Below, piece after piece: positions 1 to 7,365 of a stretch of 64,000 nt of DNA. The translations under genes were made by a program, and so were the position numbers. The first letter of the stretch is position 1, and each line of letters opens with the position of its first letter. The notes under the pieces are model-generated. The model searched no databases. It saw nothing but the letters and a program-made list of their open reading frames with translations, and had not been told where the DNA came from. Source of the stretch: Thalassospira sp. HJ (GTDB taxonomy: Bacteria; Pseudomonadota; Alphaproteobacteria; Rhodospirillales; Thalassospiraceae); assembly GCF_000948415.1 (NCBI RefSeq), contig NZ_JYII01000008.1, forward strand, positions 1 through 64,000, read 5' to 3'.

Positions 1-250
1 CGGTGATTTCATCGCCGCGTGCATCGATTTCATCGGCAATGGTGTTGATGAATTTCGCGCGTTCTTCGCGGGTGGAATAGCCAAAGGTCCAGAAGGCTTC
101 CTCAGCCGCCTTGGCGGCCTGATCAACGAGGGCCGGCGTTCCAACCGGGAAGGTATTGGCCGGGCCGTGGGCCGGTTCGGACTGGAAGGTCGTCTCGCCA
201 GCGACCCATTCGCCAGCAATCAGATGTTTTCCTGTCAGGCTATAAGGCAT
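1..250 (-). CDS. Aldehyde dehydrogenase (ketoglutarate-semialdehyde type), N-terminal fragment
   Basis: Only the first 83 codons lie in the window; the gene runs off the left edge. The start is the ATG at 250-248. The N-terminus (MPYSLTGKHLIAGEWVAG, then an alanine- and glutamate-rich helix and REERAKFINTIADEI) matches the NADP-dependent aldehyde dehydrogenases that oxidise alpha-ketoglutaric semialdehyde (2,5-dioxovalerate) at the end of sugar-acid and hydroxyproline pathways. The catalytic Cys and Glu lie outside the window. It sits 48 bp downstream of, and co-directional with, the thiamine-diphosphate enzyme gene, so it is probably in the same catabolic operon. The family call is good; the substrate is inferred. 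Confidence 0.8.
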   Translation of the reverse strand, partial: MPYSLTGKHLIAGEWVAGETTFQSEPAHGPANTFPVGTPALVDQAAKAAEEAFWTFGYSTREERAKFINTIADEIDARGDEIT

Positions 251-298
251 GATGTTTCTCTTTTTCAGTGGGTGGTGAGGTGAGAAGCAAAGTCGATT

Positions 299-1975
299 TT
301 ACTGAGCGCTCGCACGTAACTCGGACAAGGAAAATTTGGGAGTCAGGTCTTCAGGATCGGTGATCACCTCGATCACGGCAGATTTTCCAGAAGCGGCAAT
401 GGCATCAAATGCCGGTCCGAACTGATCCGTGCTTTCGACCCGGGCAGTTGCAAGTCCGTATGCCTCGGCAAGTTTTACAAAATCAGGATTTACAATGTCT
501 GTGCCGCTGACACGTCCGGGGTAGTTCTTTTCCTGATGCATACGGATAGTGCCGTACATGCCGTTGTTGCACAGAATAACAATGACGCGAGCACCAAACT
601 GTTGGGCGGTTGCCAGTTCCTGCAGGGTCATTTGGAAGCACCCGTCACCAGCAAAGCAAATACTCAGACGGTCTGGGTGACGTAGGCTCGCTGCAATCGC
701 AGCGGGCAGACCATATCCCATCGTTCCCGATGTCGGAGCTACTTGGGTTCTGAAGCGGCGATGCTGGTAGAAGCGGTGTACCCAGACGGTGTAGTTGCCT
801 GCGCCATTCGTCAGAATGGCGTTTTCCGGCAGGTTTTCATTCAAGTGTTTGATCACAGCAGCGAGGTTAACCGGGCCATGCGATGTCGGATTTGGCGTCG
901 ACCATGAGAGGTAATCGCTTCTCGCCGCCTGCGTCCAATCGGACCAGACCGGTTTTCTTGTCGGTGCATCCAAAGTAGTCAGCGCAGAAAGCATGTTTTT
1001 CATGCCGCCGCAGATGCCGAGCGCCGGGGCATAAACCCGTCCAATCTCGTCTGCATCGGGATGGATATGAATGATTTTCTGTTTGGGGACGGGAACATCA
1101 AGCAAGGTATAGCCAGATGTCGTGCAATCGCCGAGACGGGCACCTAGAACCAGAAGAAGGTCAGCTTCACGTATGCGTTTTGCCAGTGCCGGATTAATCC
1201 CGAGGCCTGCGTCACCGATATAAGACGAATGAAGCGCCGACATACGGTCCTGGCTACGGAAACTGCACGTTACAGGCAAGTTCCACGCCTCGGAAAACTC
1301 TGCTAAATCTGAACATGCCTGTTCATCCCAGGTTTCTCCACCGGCAATAATCAGCGGTGATTTTGCGGTAGTGAGGAGATCTTTGATCTTCTCAAGCTGT
1401 GCCGCAGCCGGTGCAGCCTGAACAGGAGTAACTCGTGCCGGAAGCTGATCAACATCGACGATGTCGCGTAACATATCCTCTGGCAGGCCAAGGACGACCG
1501 GTCCCGGGCGCCCCGAAGTGGCAACCTGAAATGCCCGTGTCAGAAGTTCTGGAATCCGCGCGGCATTATCAATGACAGCGGTCCATTTGGTTTGTGTGCC
1601 AAAGATCGCCTTGAGATCAAATTCCTGAAAAGCCTCACGCTCTTCGTCGTCACGGCTGATTAGTCCAACCATCATGATCAACGGGGTGGAATCCTGATAC
1701 GCAACATGGACTCCGGCATAAGCGTTTGATGCGCCGGGCCCCCGCGTGACCAGGACAATTCCGGGGCGTCCTGTCAGCTTGCCATCAGCATCAGCCATGA
1801 AAGAGGCTGCACCTTCATGTTTGGTCGCAACAAATTCGATTTCTGGCGTATCGACCAACGCGTCAAGAACGGCAAGGAAACTCTCCCCTGGTACACCAAA
1901 AATTCGATCAACGCCTTGTTGAACCAAGACATTAGCGATCACTTGACCTCCCGTGCATTGCATCGGTGCCTCCAC
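299..1975 (-). CDS. Thiamine-diphosphate-dependent enzyme, acetolactate-synthase-like large subunit
   Basis: 558 residues with the three-domain layout of the acetolactate synthase/benzoylformate decarboxylase family. The catalytic Glu that activates the cofactor is present at about residue 54 (TKHEGAA). The ThDP/Mg motif starts with GDG at 443-445 and ends with an NN pair about 25 residues later. Glyoxylate carboligase has Val in place of that Glu, so this is unlikely to be Gcl. No small regulatory subunit (IlvH) is nearby and the neighbours are catabolic (aldehyde dehydrogenase, FCD regulator), so a role in carbon-source breakdown by carboligation or decarboxylation is more likely than valine synthesis. 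An alternative start is the Met four codons in (MQCTGG). The substrate is unknown. Confidence 0.85.
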   Translation of the reverse strand: MEAPMQCTGGQVIANVLVQQGVDRIFGVPGESFLAVLDALVDTPEIEFVATKHEGAASFMADADGKLTGRPGIVLVTRGPGASNAYAGVHVAYQDSTPLIMMVGLISRDDEEREAFQEFDLKAIFGTQTKWTAVIDNAARIPELLTRAFQVATSGRPGPVVLGLPEDMLRDIVDVDQLPARVTPVQAAPAAAQLEKIKDLLTTAKSPLIIAGGETWDEQACSDLAEFSEAWNLPVTCSFRSQDRMSALHSSYIGDAGLGINPALAKRIREADLLLVLGARLGDCTTSGYTLLDVPVPKQKIIHIHPDADEIGRVYAPALGICGGMKNMLSALTTLDAPTRKPVWSDWTQAARSDYLSWSTPNPTSHGPVNLAAVIKHLNENLPENAILTNGAGNYTVWVHRFYQHRRFRTQVAPTSGTMGYGLPAAIAASLRHPDRLSICFAGDGCFQMTLQELATAQQFGARVIVILCNNGMYGTIRMHQEKNYPGRVSGTDIVNPDFVKLAEAYGLATARVESTDQFGPAFDAIAASGKSAVIEVITDPEDLTPKFSLSELRASAQ

Positions 1976-2022
1976 TAGACTGTTTCTGATTGGTTTGGTG
2001 TGGGGCTGCGTGCCCCAACTAG

Positions 2023-2787
2023 TTATGTGTCTGCGAGATCAGCACGATCCGCAAGACGCTGCGCAGCAAGTGTGTAATGGTATCGCACAGCTTGCGATGC
2101 TGCATTTTCATCCTGTCGTCGAATAGCTTCAAGAACCGCCATGTGTTCTGAAAGGACTTCCGAGCTCCATTCTGTCACACGGGCATTCTTGATCGCGACG
2201 GAGCGCAATTCCATGTCGATGCGGGTATCAAGCATCGAAAGGAATTCTTTGATGTACTGATTGCCTGACGCCTCGGCGATCCGCTGATAAAAGGCGCGTT
2301 CCGCCAGAAGGTGCTTTTCTGTACCTTCGTCGCCAGCCAGCAGGGAACTTTCCATGTTTCGGTAGGATTTCTCCATGAAACCTATATCCGCGTCTGACCG
2401 GTGAAGGGCGGCAAGTCCGGCTGCTTCGGAGGTAATGCCAGTCCGAAGCTGAAGGATTTCAAGAAGTTTCTGCCGTTTTTCGAAGCAGGCGGGGCTAATG
2501 CGAAACGCGCTTCGCGCACTTGGTTCCGCAACAAATGCGCCAACACCTTGGCGTGAGTCAACCAGCCCGTCATGTTTCAGGCGTGAAACAGCTTCGCGAA
2601 CTACAGTGCGCGCCACTCCAAAACTTTCTGCAAGACTTTGCTCCGTCGGTAACTGTTCGCCAGCGGCGAGGTCACCTTCGAGAATCATACGGGAAAGCTT
2701 CTGCGAAACGTCATCGGCCAGACTTGGACGTCTGCTTAGTCGCGTAAAAGAGTCCACCGAAATTGCCCTTTGGTTGGTGAATAACAA
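2023..2787 (-). CDS. GntR-family transcriptional regulator, FCD (FadR-like) subfamily
   Basis: About 254 residues. The N-terminal winged helix-turn-helix (about residues 22-87; LPTEQSLAESFGVARTVVREAV) is typical of GntR proteins. The C-terminal all-helical FCD domain (about 105-240) usually binds a small carboxylic acid through a metal site. The longest reading starts at TTG 2787, preceded by GAGAG at a workable distance; GTG at 2757 is an alternative that trims ten residues. It is transcribed divergently from the reductase/TRAP genes and in the same direction as the ThDP enzyme, so it probably controls both arms through the palindrome at 2858-2870. FCD regulators are usually repressors released by a pathway intermediate, here unknown. 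Confidence 0.9.
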   Translation of the reverse strand: MLFTNQRAISVDSFTRLSRRPSLADDVSQKLSRMILEGDLAAGEQLPTEQSLAESFGVARTVVREAVSRLKHDGLVDSRQGVGAFVAEPSARSAFRISPACFEKRQKLLEILQLRTGITSEAAGLAALHRSDADIGFMEKSYRNMESSLLAGDEGTEKHLLAERAFYQRIAEASGNQYIKEFLSMLDTRIDMELRSVAIKNARVTEWSSEVLSEHMAVLEAIRRQDENAASQAVRYHYTLAAQRLADRADLADT

Positions 2788-2857
2788 TCAGCTCTCACTG
2801 ATCTTAATGTTGCGACCTTATGCATGGGTAGCATTTATTTTGTCAACATAAAAACAG

Positions 2858-2870
2858 GTTGTCAGACAAC
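2858..2870. promoter_or_regulatory. Perfect FCD/GntR-type operator palindrome
   Basis: GTTGTC-A-GACAAC is a perfect 13-bp inverted repeat in the 166-bp divergent region between the GntR regulator and the reductase gene. It contains T.GT-NNN-AC.A, the known recognition pattern of FadR/FCD regulators. A second, partial TTGTCAACA lies about 20 bp away at 2840-2848. The position suits autoregulation and control of the TRAP arm. That the neighbouring regulator binds it is inferred. Confidence 0.65.
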
Positions 2871-2953
2871 ATGGAGACATGCTATGTCGATTTTTAATGA
2901 ATAAAAGCCCTGTGATCGAAAAGCAGCGGCAAACACGGAAAATGGAGGAAAAC

Positions 2954-3865
2954 GTGGCGTTTGAAAAAACCGTTGGCTTTGTTGGTTTGGGTGGAATGGG
3001 CAGTGGCCTTGTTAAGAACATGCTGCTCAAGGGCGTAAAGGTTCACGTCCTCGATCTTGATCAAGAGAAAGTTGATCTTGCAAAAAGCCGGGGTGCAGTT
3101 GTCGCGAACTCTGTTCGAGAGATGGCACGTGACTGTGACGTTCTGGCATTTTGCATCGGTAAGGCAGAAGATGTTCAGAAGCTGACAATTGATACTGAAA
3201 GCGGTTGCCTCCAGGATATGAAGCCGGGGCAGATACTGCTTGATCACACGACGACCAGTCCTGATCACGTAGATATTATGAGCGCGGCTTGCAAGAAAAT
3301 CGGTGTTCGTTATTGCGAAGCTCCGATGACTCGCACTCCGATCCATGCGGAACAAGGATGTGTAAATGTCCTCTATGGCGGTGACTCCGAACTTCTGGAA
3401 GATCTGAGACCGCTATTTGATACCTACGCTGAGAACATTTTCCATGTCGGTCCAAGCGGGCACGCCATTCGTTTGAAGCTCATCCACAATTTCATTGCCT
3501 TTGCAAACGTAGCTTCTTTCTGTGAGGGCTTCGCCCTTGCTGCAAAGGAAGGGCTCGATATGACCAAGGTCATCGACATCATCTCTGCAGCTGGTGGCAA
3601 AAGCGGCATGATGGACCTTTATGGTCGCAAAACTCTCGAACGAGACTTTACGCCTTATATGGCGCTGGAGTGGGCTGAAAAAGACGTTGGCTATTATGTA
3701 CGCTGGCTGGAAAAAGCCGGCCTCCCGGGCTTCATGGCAAGTTCGGTCCATCAGACGTACTCGCTGGCATCAATCATGGGCTTTGGCCAGGAAGGATGCA
3801 CAGCCGTTATCAAAGCATATGAACAGCTTTCAGGCGTAGAAGCCGCTTTCCCCAAAGAATCCTGA
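2954..3865 (+). CDS. NAD(P)-dependent 3-hydroxyisobutyrate-dehydrogenase-like oxidoreductase
   Basis: 303 residues from the GTG at 2954, chosen because GGAGG at 2944-2948 sits 5 nt upstream and because the longer reading adds an unstructured 25-residue leader. The N-terminal Rossmann motif is G11-x-G13-x-x-G16. The catalytic Lys of the beta-hydroxyacid dehydrogenase family is present (KLIHN, about K175). The substrate loop that usually reads DAPVSGG is replaced by EAPMTRTP, so the substrate is probably not a standard 3-hydroxyisobutyrate or tartronate semialdehyde. It is the first gene of the rightward arm, 108 bp before the TRAP binding protein. Likely reaction: interconversion of a beta-hydroxy acid and its semialdehyde. 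Confidence 0.85.
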   Translation: MAFEKTVGFVGLGGMGSGLVKNMLLKGVKVHVLDLDQEKVDLAKSRGAVVANSVREMARDCDVLAFCIGKAEDVQKLTIDTESGCLQDMKPGQILLDHTTTSPDHVDIMSAACKKIGVRYCEAPMTRTPIHAEQGCVNVLYGGDSELLEDLRPLFDTYAENIFHVGPSGHAIRLKLIHNFIAFANVASFCEGFALAAKEGLDMTKVIDIISAAGGKSGMMDLYGRKTLERDFTPYMALEWAEKDVGYYVRWLEKAGLPGFMASSVHQTYSLASIMGFGQEGCTAVIKAYEQLSGVEAAFPKES

Positions 3866-3973
3866 CCCCTCAAGGGGCAAGAGCATACATCCCGAAATCT
3901 ATGGCGGGGGCGTTTTGCCCCCTAACAAAAACAAACGTGGACAACACGTCTTCATTCCAACGGAGGAAACATC

Positions 3974-4975
3974 TTGAAAAACTTTAAAATGACAAAGGCA
4001 GCACTGTCTGTCTGCGCAACCCTTGTATCAACGTCAGCAATGATGACCGTGTCATCAGCAAACGCAGAGACGGCACTGCGACTGTCCCACTTTGCTGCGG
4101 AAACGCATCCGGGACATATCGCAGCAAAGCAGTTCAAGGAACGCGTCGAAGCACGAACCAATGGCGATGTTGTTGTCGAATTGTATCCGGCCAACGAACT
4201 CGGATCGCCGCCCGAACAGCTTGAGCAGACTGTTCTTGGCATCATTGACATGAACCTGCCGACACAGGGTGCGCTCGACAAATATGAAAAAGCTTTTGGC
4301 ACGGTGATGACACCGTTTGCGTTTGGCAGCTATGAGCAGGCGCACGAAGTTCTTGATGGTCCATTCATGGATTGGGCGGCGCCGAAGCTTGAGGAACAAG
4401 GTTTGGTGATGCTGTCGAACTGGGAATACGGTTTCCGCAACGTGACCAACTCGGTTCGCCCGATCAACAGCCCGGAAGATCTTGCGGGCCTGAAACTCCG
4501 GACCCCGCCAGAGTTGCAGATCGTCGCAGCACTTGAGGCGGCCGGAGCGCAGACCACCCAGATTGCCTTCCCCGAGTTACCTGGCGCACTTACAGCAGGC
4601 GTGGTTGATGGTCAGGAAAACCCGATCGGTGTCATCTATCACTACAAGATGTACGAACTTCAGGAAAACCTTGCCCTTACGCGTCACGTCTACAATTCCA
4701 TGGTCCACGTGATGAACAAAAGCAAATGGGATTCCCTGACACCGGATGAGCAAACGATCGTCCGCGAAGAGAGCATTTCTGCGGGCAACCTCATGCGTGA
4801 GTTGGTGCAGGAGCAAGAAGCTGACGAGCTTGCCAAAATCAAGGAAGCCGGTGTTCAGGTTACCGAACCCGACCTCGAGAAATTCAAGGCTCAAATGGGT
4901 CCGGCATATGAGCGCGTCAGCGAATATTCCGGCGAAGAGAACATGAAGAAGTTTCTCAGCTTTATCGGGAAATAA
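3974..4975 (+). CDS. TRAP transporter substrate-binding protein (DctP family)
   Basis: 333 residues. The start is TTG 3974 with a strong GGAGG 7 nt upstream (3962-3966). The Sec signal peptide ends near ANA-ETALRLSHF, about residue 31. The mature part has the DctP fold, with the conserved segment for the carboxylate-binding Arg (LAGLKLRTP, about residues 169-177) and the Asn/Gly-rich GVVDGQENP. The protein captures an organic acid in the periplasm and delivers it to the DctM-DctQ membrane unit encoded next. The ligand is unknown but should be the substrate or a precursor for the reductase, ThDP enzyme and aldehyde dehydrogenase of this cluster. A stem-loop directly follows the stop codon. Confidence 0.9.
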   Translation: MKNFKMTKAALSVCATLVSTSAMMTVSSANAETALRLSHFAAETHPGHIAAKQFKERVEARTNGDVVVELYPANELGSPPEQLEQTVLGIIDMNLPTQGALDKYEKAFGTVMTPFAFGSYEQAHEVLDGPFMDWAAPKLEEQGLVMLSNWEYGFRNVTNSVRPINSPEDLAGLKLRTPPELQIVAALEAAGAQTTQIAFPELPGALTAGVVDGQENPIGVIYHYKMYELQENLALTRHVYNSMVHVMNKSKWDSLTPDEQTIVREESISAGNLMRELVQEQEADELAKIKEAGVQVTEPDLEKFKAQMGPAYERVSEYSGEENMKKFLSFIGK

Positions 4976-5013
4976 GCACGAAACCGCAAAGAGCGGACGT
5001 GTGACCTTTTTCA

Positions 5014-5045
5014 GAGAGAGGGAGCAATGTTTTTTTCCCTCTCTC
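5014..5045 (+). terminator. Stem-loop 3' of the TRAP binding-protein gene
   Basis: GAGAGAGGGA (5014-5023) pairs with TCCCTCTCTC (5036-5045) around a loop that contains a T-run. It lies between dctP and dctM in one operon, so it is more likely an mRNA-stabilising or partial-termination element than a full terminator. Similar stem-loops follow the other three binding-protein genes in the window. Confidence 0.55.
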
Positions 5046-5083
5046 ACCTCTCTTCGAAATACATTTTCTGAAAGTCTGTGACC

Positions 5084-6376
5084 ATGCTTGCACTGATTGT
5101 TCTGTGCGCACTTGTGGGGCTGATCGTTCTTGGCGTTCCGATTGCAATTGCATTGGGCGTTACTGCCGTTGGCACCTATCTCGCGCTGGGCGAACCGGCA
5201 ATTCTGACCATGTTGCCGCAACGCATGTATTCGTCGACAACTTCATTTACACTTCTTGCCATCCCGTTCTTTATTCTGGCCGGTAATCTGATGAATACAG
5301 GTGGCGTAACAGAGCGCATTTTCCGATTTGCTGCGGCTCTTGTTGGGCATATCAGAGGCGGGCTTGGCCAGGTTAACGTTGTCGCCAGTCTTATTTTTTC
5401 AGGCATGTCAGGTGCTGCTGTGGCAGATGCGGCTGGTTTGGGGCAGGTCGAATTCAAAGCCATGCGCGATCGCGGCTATGACGAGCGGTTTTCCGCTGCG
5501 ATTACTGCCGCGTCCTCGACCATCGGTCCTGTATTTCCCCCCAGTATCCCATTCGTGATTTTCGCAAGTCTCACCGGGATATCGGTTGTTAAGCTGTTCC
5601 TGGCGGGGGTTGTGCCAGGCCTTCTCATGGCGGGTGCCTTGATGGCGGCTGTCTATGTTGTTGCTGTAATTCGCAAGTTTCCGCGCGAAATGCGCGCAAG
5701 CTATCATGAGCTATGGGTGTCGCTTAAAGGTGCGCTACTTCCACTAGGCACACCGTTCATTATCATTGCGGGCATTCTGACCGGCATTTTTACGCCCACT
5801 GAAGCCGGTGTTACGGCGAGCTTCTATGCGGCCTTCCTTGGCCTCGTGGTCTATCGCGAAATTTCACTTTCGTCGCTGCCGGCTATCCTCTGGGATACGC
5901 TTCTTCACACCATTCGTGTGCTGTTTGTGATTGCTGCTGCTGGCTTCTTTGGGTGGCTGTTGATCCATCAACGCGTGCCCAACAGTGTCATTACGGGACT
6001 TCTCGCAATTTCAGACAATCCCGCTGTAATCATGTCGTTGATTGTTTTGATCCTGCTCGTCCTTGGAATGTTCCTTGAGGGCATCGCTGTCATCGTAATT
6101 ACGGTTCCGATCTTTATGCCTGTCATGGCGGCAATCGGCGTTGATCCGGTTCAGTTTGGCGTGATCATGATCATGTGCTCGATGATCGGGCTCCTCACTC
6201 CGCCAGTCGGTATGGTGCTGTTTGCAATCTCGAGTGTCACAAAGGTTCCGGTGGGCGCGCTGATCCGCGAATTGTGGCCTTACCTGATTGGTATCTTTGT
6301 GGTCTTGCTCCTGGTGATCTGCATTCCTCAAGTGTCTACCTGGCTGCCTGAATTCGTAATGGGGGGAGGCCGGTAA
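5084..6376 (+). CDS. TRAP transporter large permease (DctM family)
   Basis: About 430 residues with roughly 12 hydrophobic segments and the DctM signatures GVPIAIALG near the N-terminus, FSGMSGAAVADAAGLG, and EGIAVIVITVPIFMPV. This is the Na+-coupled transport subunit in the inner membrane. The ATG at 5084 is preferred to the GTG at 5078 because GAAAG at about 5070-5074 then has normal spacing. The stop overlaps the next start (TAATG). The order P-M-Q is unusual, since the small subunit gene normally precedes dctM. Confidence 0.9.
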   Translation: MLALIVLCALVGLIVLGVPIAIALGVTAVGTYLALGEPAILTMLPQRMYSSTTSFTLLAIPFFILAGNLMNTGGVTERIFRFAAALVGHIRGGLGQVNVVASLIFSGMSGAAVADAAGLGQVEFKAMRDRGYDERFSAAITAASSTIGPVFPPSIPFVIFASLTGISVVKLFLAGVVPGLLMAGALMAAVYVVAVIRKFPREMRASYHELWVSLKGALLPLGTPFIIIAGILTGIFTPTEAGVTASFYAAFLGLVVYREISLSSLPAILWDTLLHTIRVLFVIAAAGFFGWLLIHQRVPNSVITGLLAISDNPAVIMSLIVLILLVLGMFLEGIAVIVITVPIFMPVMAAIGVDPVQFGVIMIMCSMIGLLTPPVGMVLFAISSVTKVPVGALIRELWPYLIGIFVVLLLVICIPQVSTWLPEFVMGGGR

Positions 6377-6876
6377 TGCAAACCCTCTACCGACTTGATC
6401 AAATCATTGGCGTCCTGCTGCGGTTTATCGCGATTTCGTGCCTTGTCATCTTGATGTTTATCCTTGGTGCGAACGTGGTTTCGCGCGTGACGGGCTGGTT
6501 TTCGATGGGCTGGTACGACGAAATCATCGAGCTGTGCTTCGCATGGATGGTTTTCTTTGGTGCTGCCGAGCTCTGGCGCGAAAACCAGCATTTCCGAATT
6601 GATTGGCTTTATTACGCGCTGCCATGGGCAAAGCGTCGGATCCACACTGCACTGATTTCTGTAATCAATATCCTGTTTTTGGGGTTCCTCTTTGTCGAAG
6701 GCTGGAACCTGACAGAACGCAGCAGTGCCTTAACCCCGATTATCGGTTTTCCGGTTGCAGTCCTCTATGTCTGCATTCCGGTCAGCGCAGCGATCATGTT
6801 GCTATACGCCATCATTGATCTTTTCAGACATTCACCTCGGCACGCCGCCGAAATTGAAACCATCGACGACATCTAG
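6376..6876 (+). CDS. TRAP transporter small permease (DctQ family)
   Basis: 166 residues with four predicted transmembrane segments and the conserved DctQ stretch WYDEIIELCFAWMVFFGAAELWRENQHF split over two helices. Its ATG overlaps the dctM stop by one base, and a GGGGGAGG ribosome site lies inside the end of dctM, so translation is coupled. DctQ packs against DctM to form the membrane unit. The tail is cytoplasmic and acidic. Confidence 0.88.
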   Translation: MQTLYRLDQIIGVLLRFIAISCLVILMFILGANVVSRVTGWFSMGWYDEIIELCFAWMVFFGAAELWRENQHFRIDWLYYALPWAKRRIHTALISVINILFLGFLFVEGWNLTERSSALTPIIGFPVAVLYVCIPVSAAIMLLYAIIDLFRHSPRHAAEIETIDDI

Positions 6877-6903
6877 TCCTCAACAAAGTCAGGGAATCTG
6901 AAC

Positions 6904-7227
6904 ATGATTTACGACCATCGCACTTATACCTGCCGTCCCGGTACCATCGGTAAACACCTCAAGCTCTATGAAGCCGAGGGCTGGCAGATTCAGAAAAAAC
7001 ATCTTGGCGATCCGGCAGTTTATGCTGCCACCGAAACCGGTGATGTGAATTCTTATGTGCATATCTGGCAATATGACAGTGCTGCAGATCGTGCCGAAAA
7101 GCGTGCAAACCTTAAAGCCGATCCGGAATGGCAGGAATATCTCAAGAAGTCAGCTGAAGCTGGCTACCTTGTCAGCCAAGTAAACAAAATTCTGACACCT
7201 ACTCCTTTCTTCTCTGCTCTCAAATAG
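6904..7227 (+). CDS. NIPSNAP-family protein
   Basis: 107 residues. The start MIYDHRTYTCRPGT and the later WQYDSAADRAEKRANLKADPEWQEYL are characteristic of NIPSNAP, a small dimeric alpha/beta-barrel family often found in bacterial catabolic operons. The biochemical role of the bacterial members is not established. It is the last gene of the rightward operon, 27 bp after dctQ and just before a strong terminator. It may be an accessory enzyme or binding protein for the transported compound, which is inference from position only. Confidence 0.85.
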   Translation: MIYDHRTYTCRPGTIGKHLKLYEAEGWQIQKKHLGDPAVYAATETGDVNSYVHIWQYDSAADRAEKRANLKADPEWQEYLKKSAEAGYLVSQVNKILTPTPFFSALK

Positions 7228-7255
7228 GGTTGAGCGGAGAACGATAAACCTTCAA

Positions 7256-7296
7256 AAAATTGCGCGCGACACAGAGATTGTATCGCGCGCAATTTT
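7256..7296. terminator. Bidirectional rho-independent terminator
   Basis: A perfect 14-bp stem, AAAATTGCGCGCGA (7256-7269) with TCGCGCGCAATTTT (7283-7296), around a 13-nt loop. It has an A-run on the left and a T-run on the right. It lies between the convergent NIPSNAP and glpD genes and can serve both strands. Confidence 0.9.
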
Positions 7297-7365
7297 CGTT
7301 TTCGGGGCAATGCCTATTGGCGGTACTGCTCTTTTTCTTTGCAACGGGATACGGGTTCCCGAAGA

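Noticed and set aside
299..1975. ThDP enzyme considered as glyoxylate carboligase (Gcl), with the nearby reductase as tartronate semialdehyde reductase
   Set aside because: Gcl lacks the catalytic Glu that is present here, and the reductase substrate loop does not fit tartronate semialdehyde reductase.
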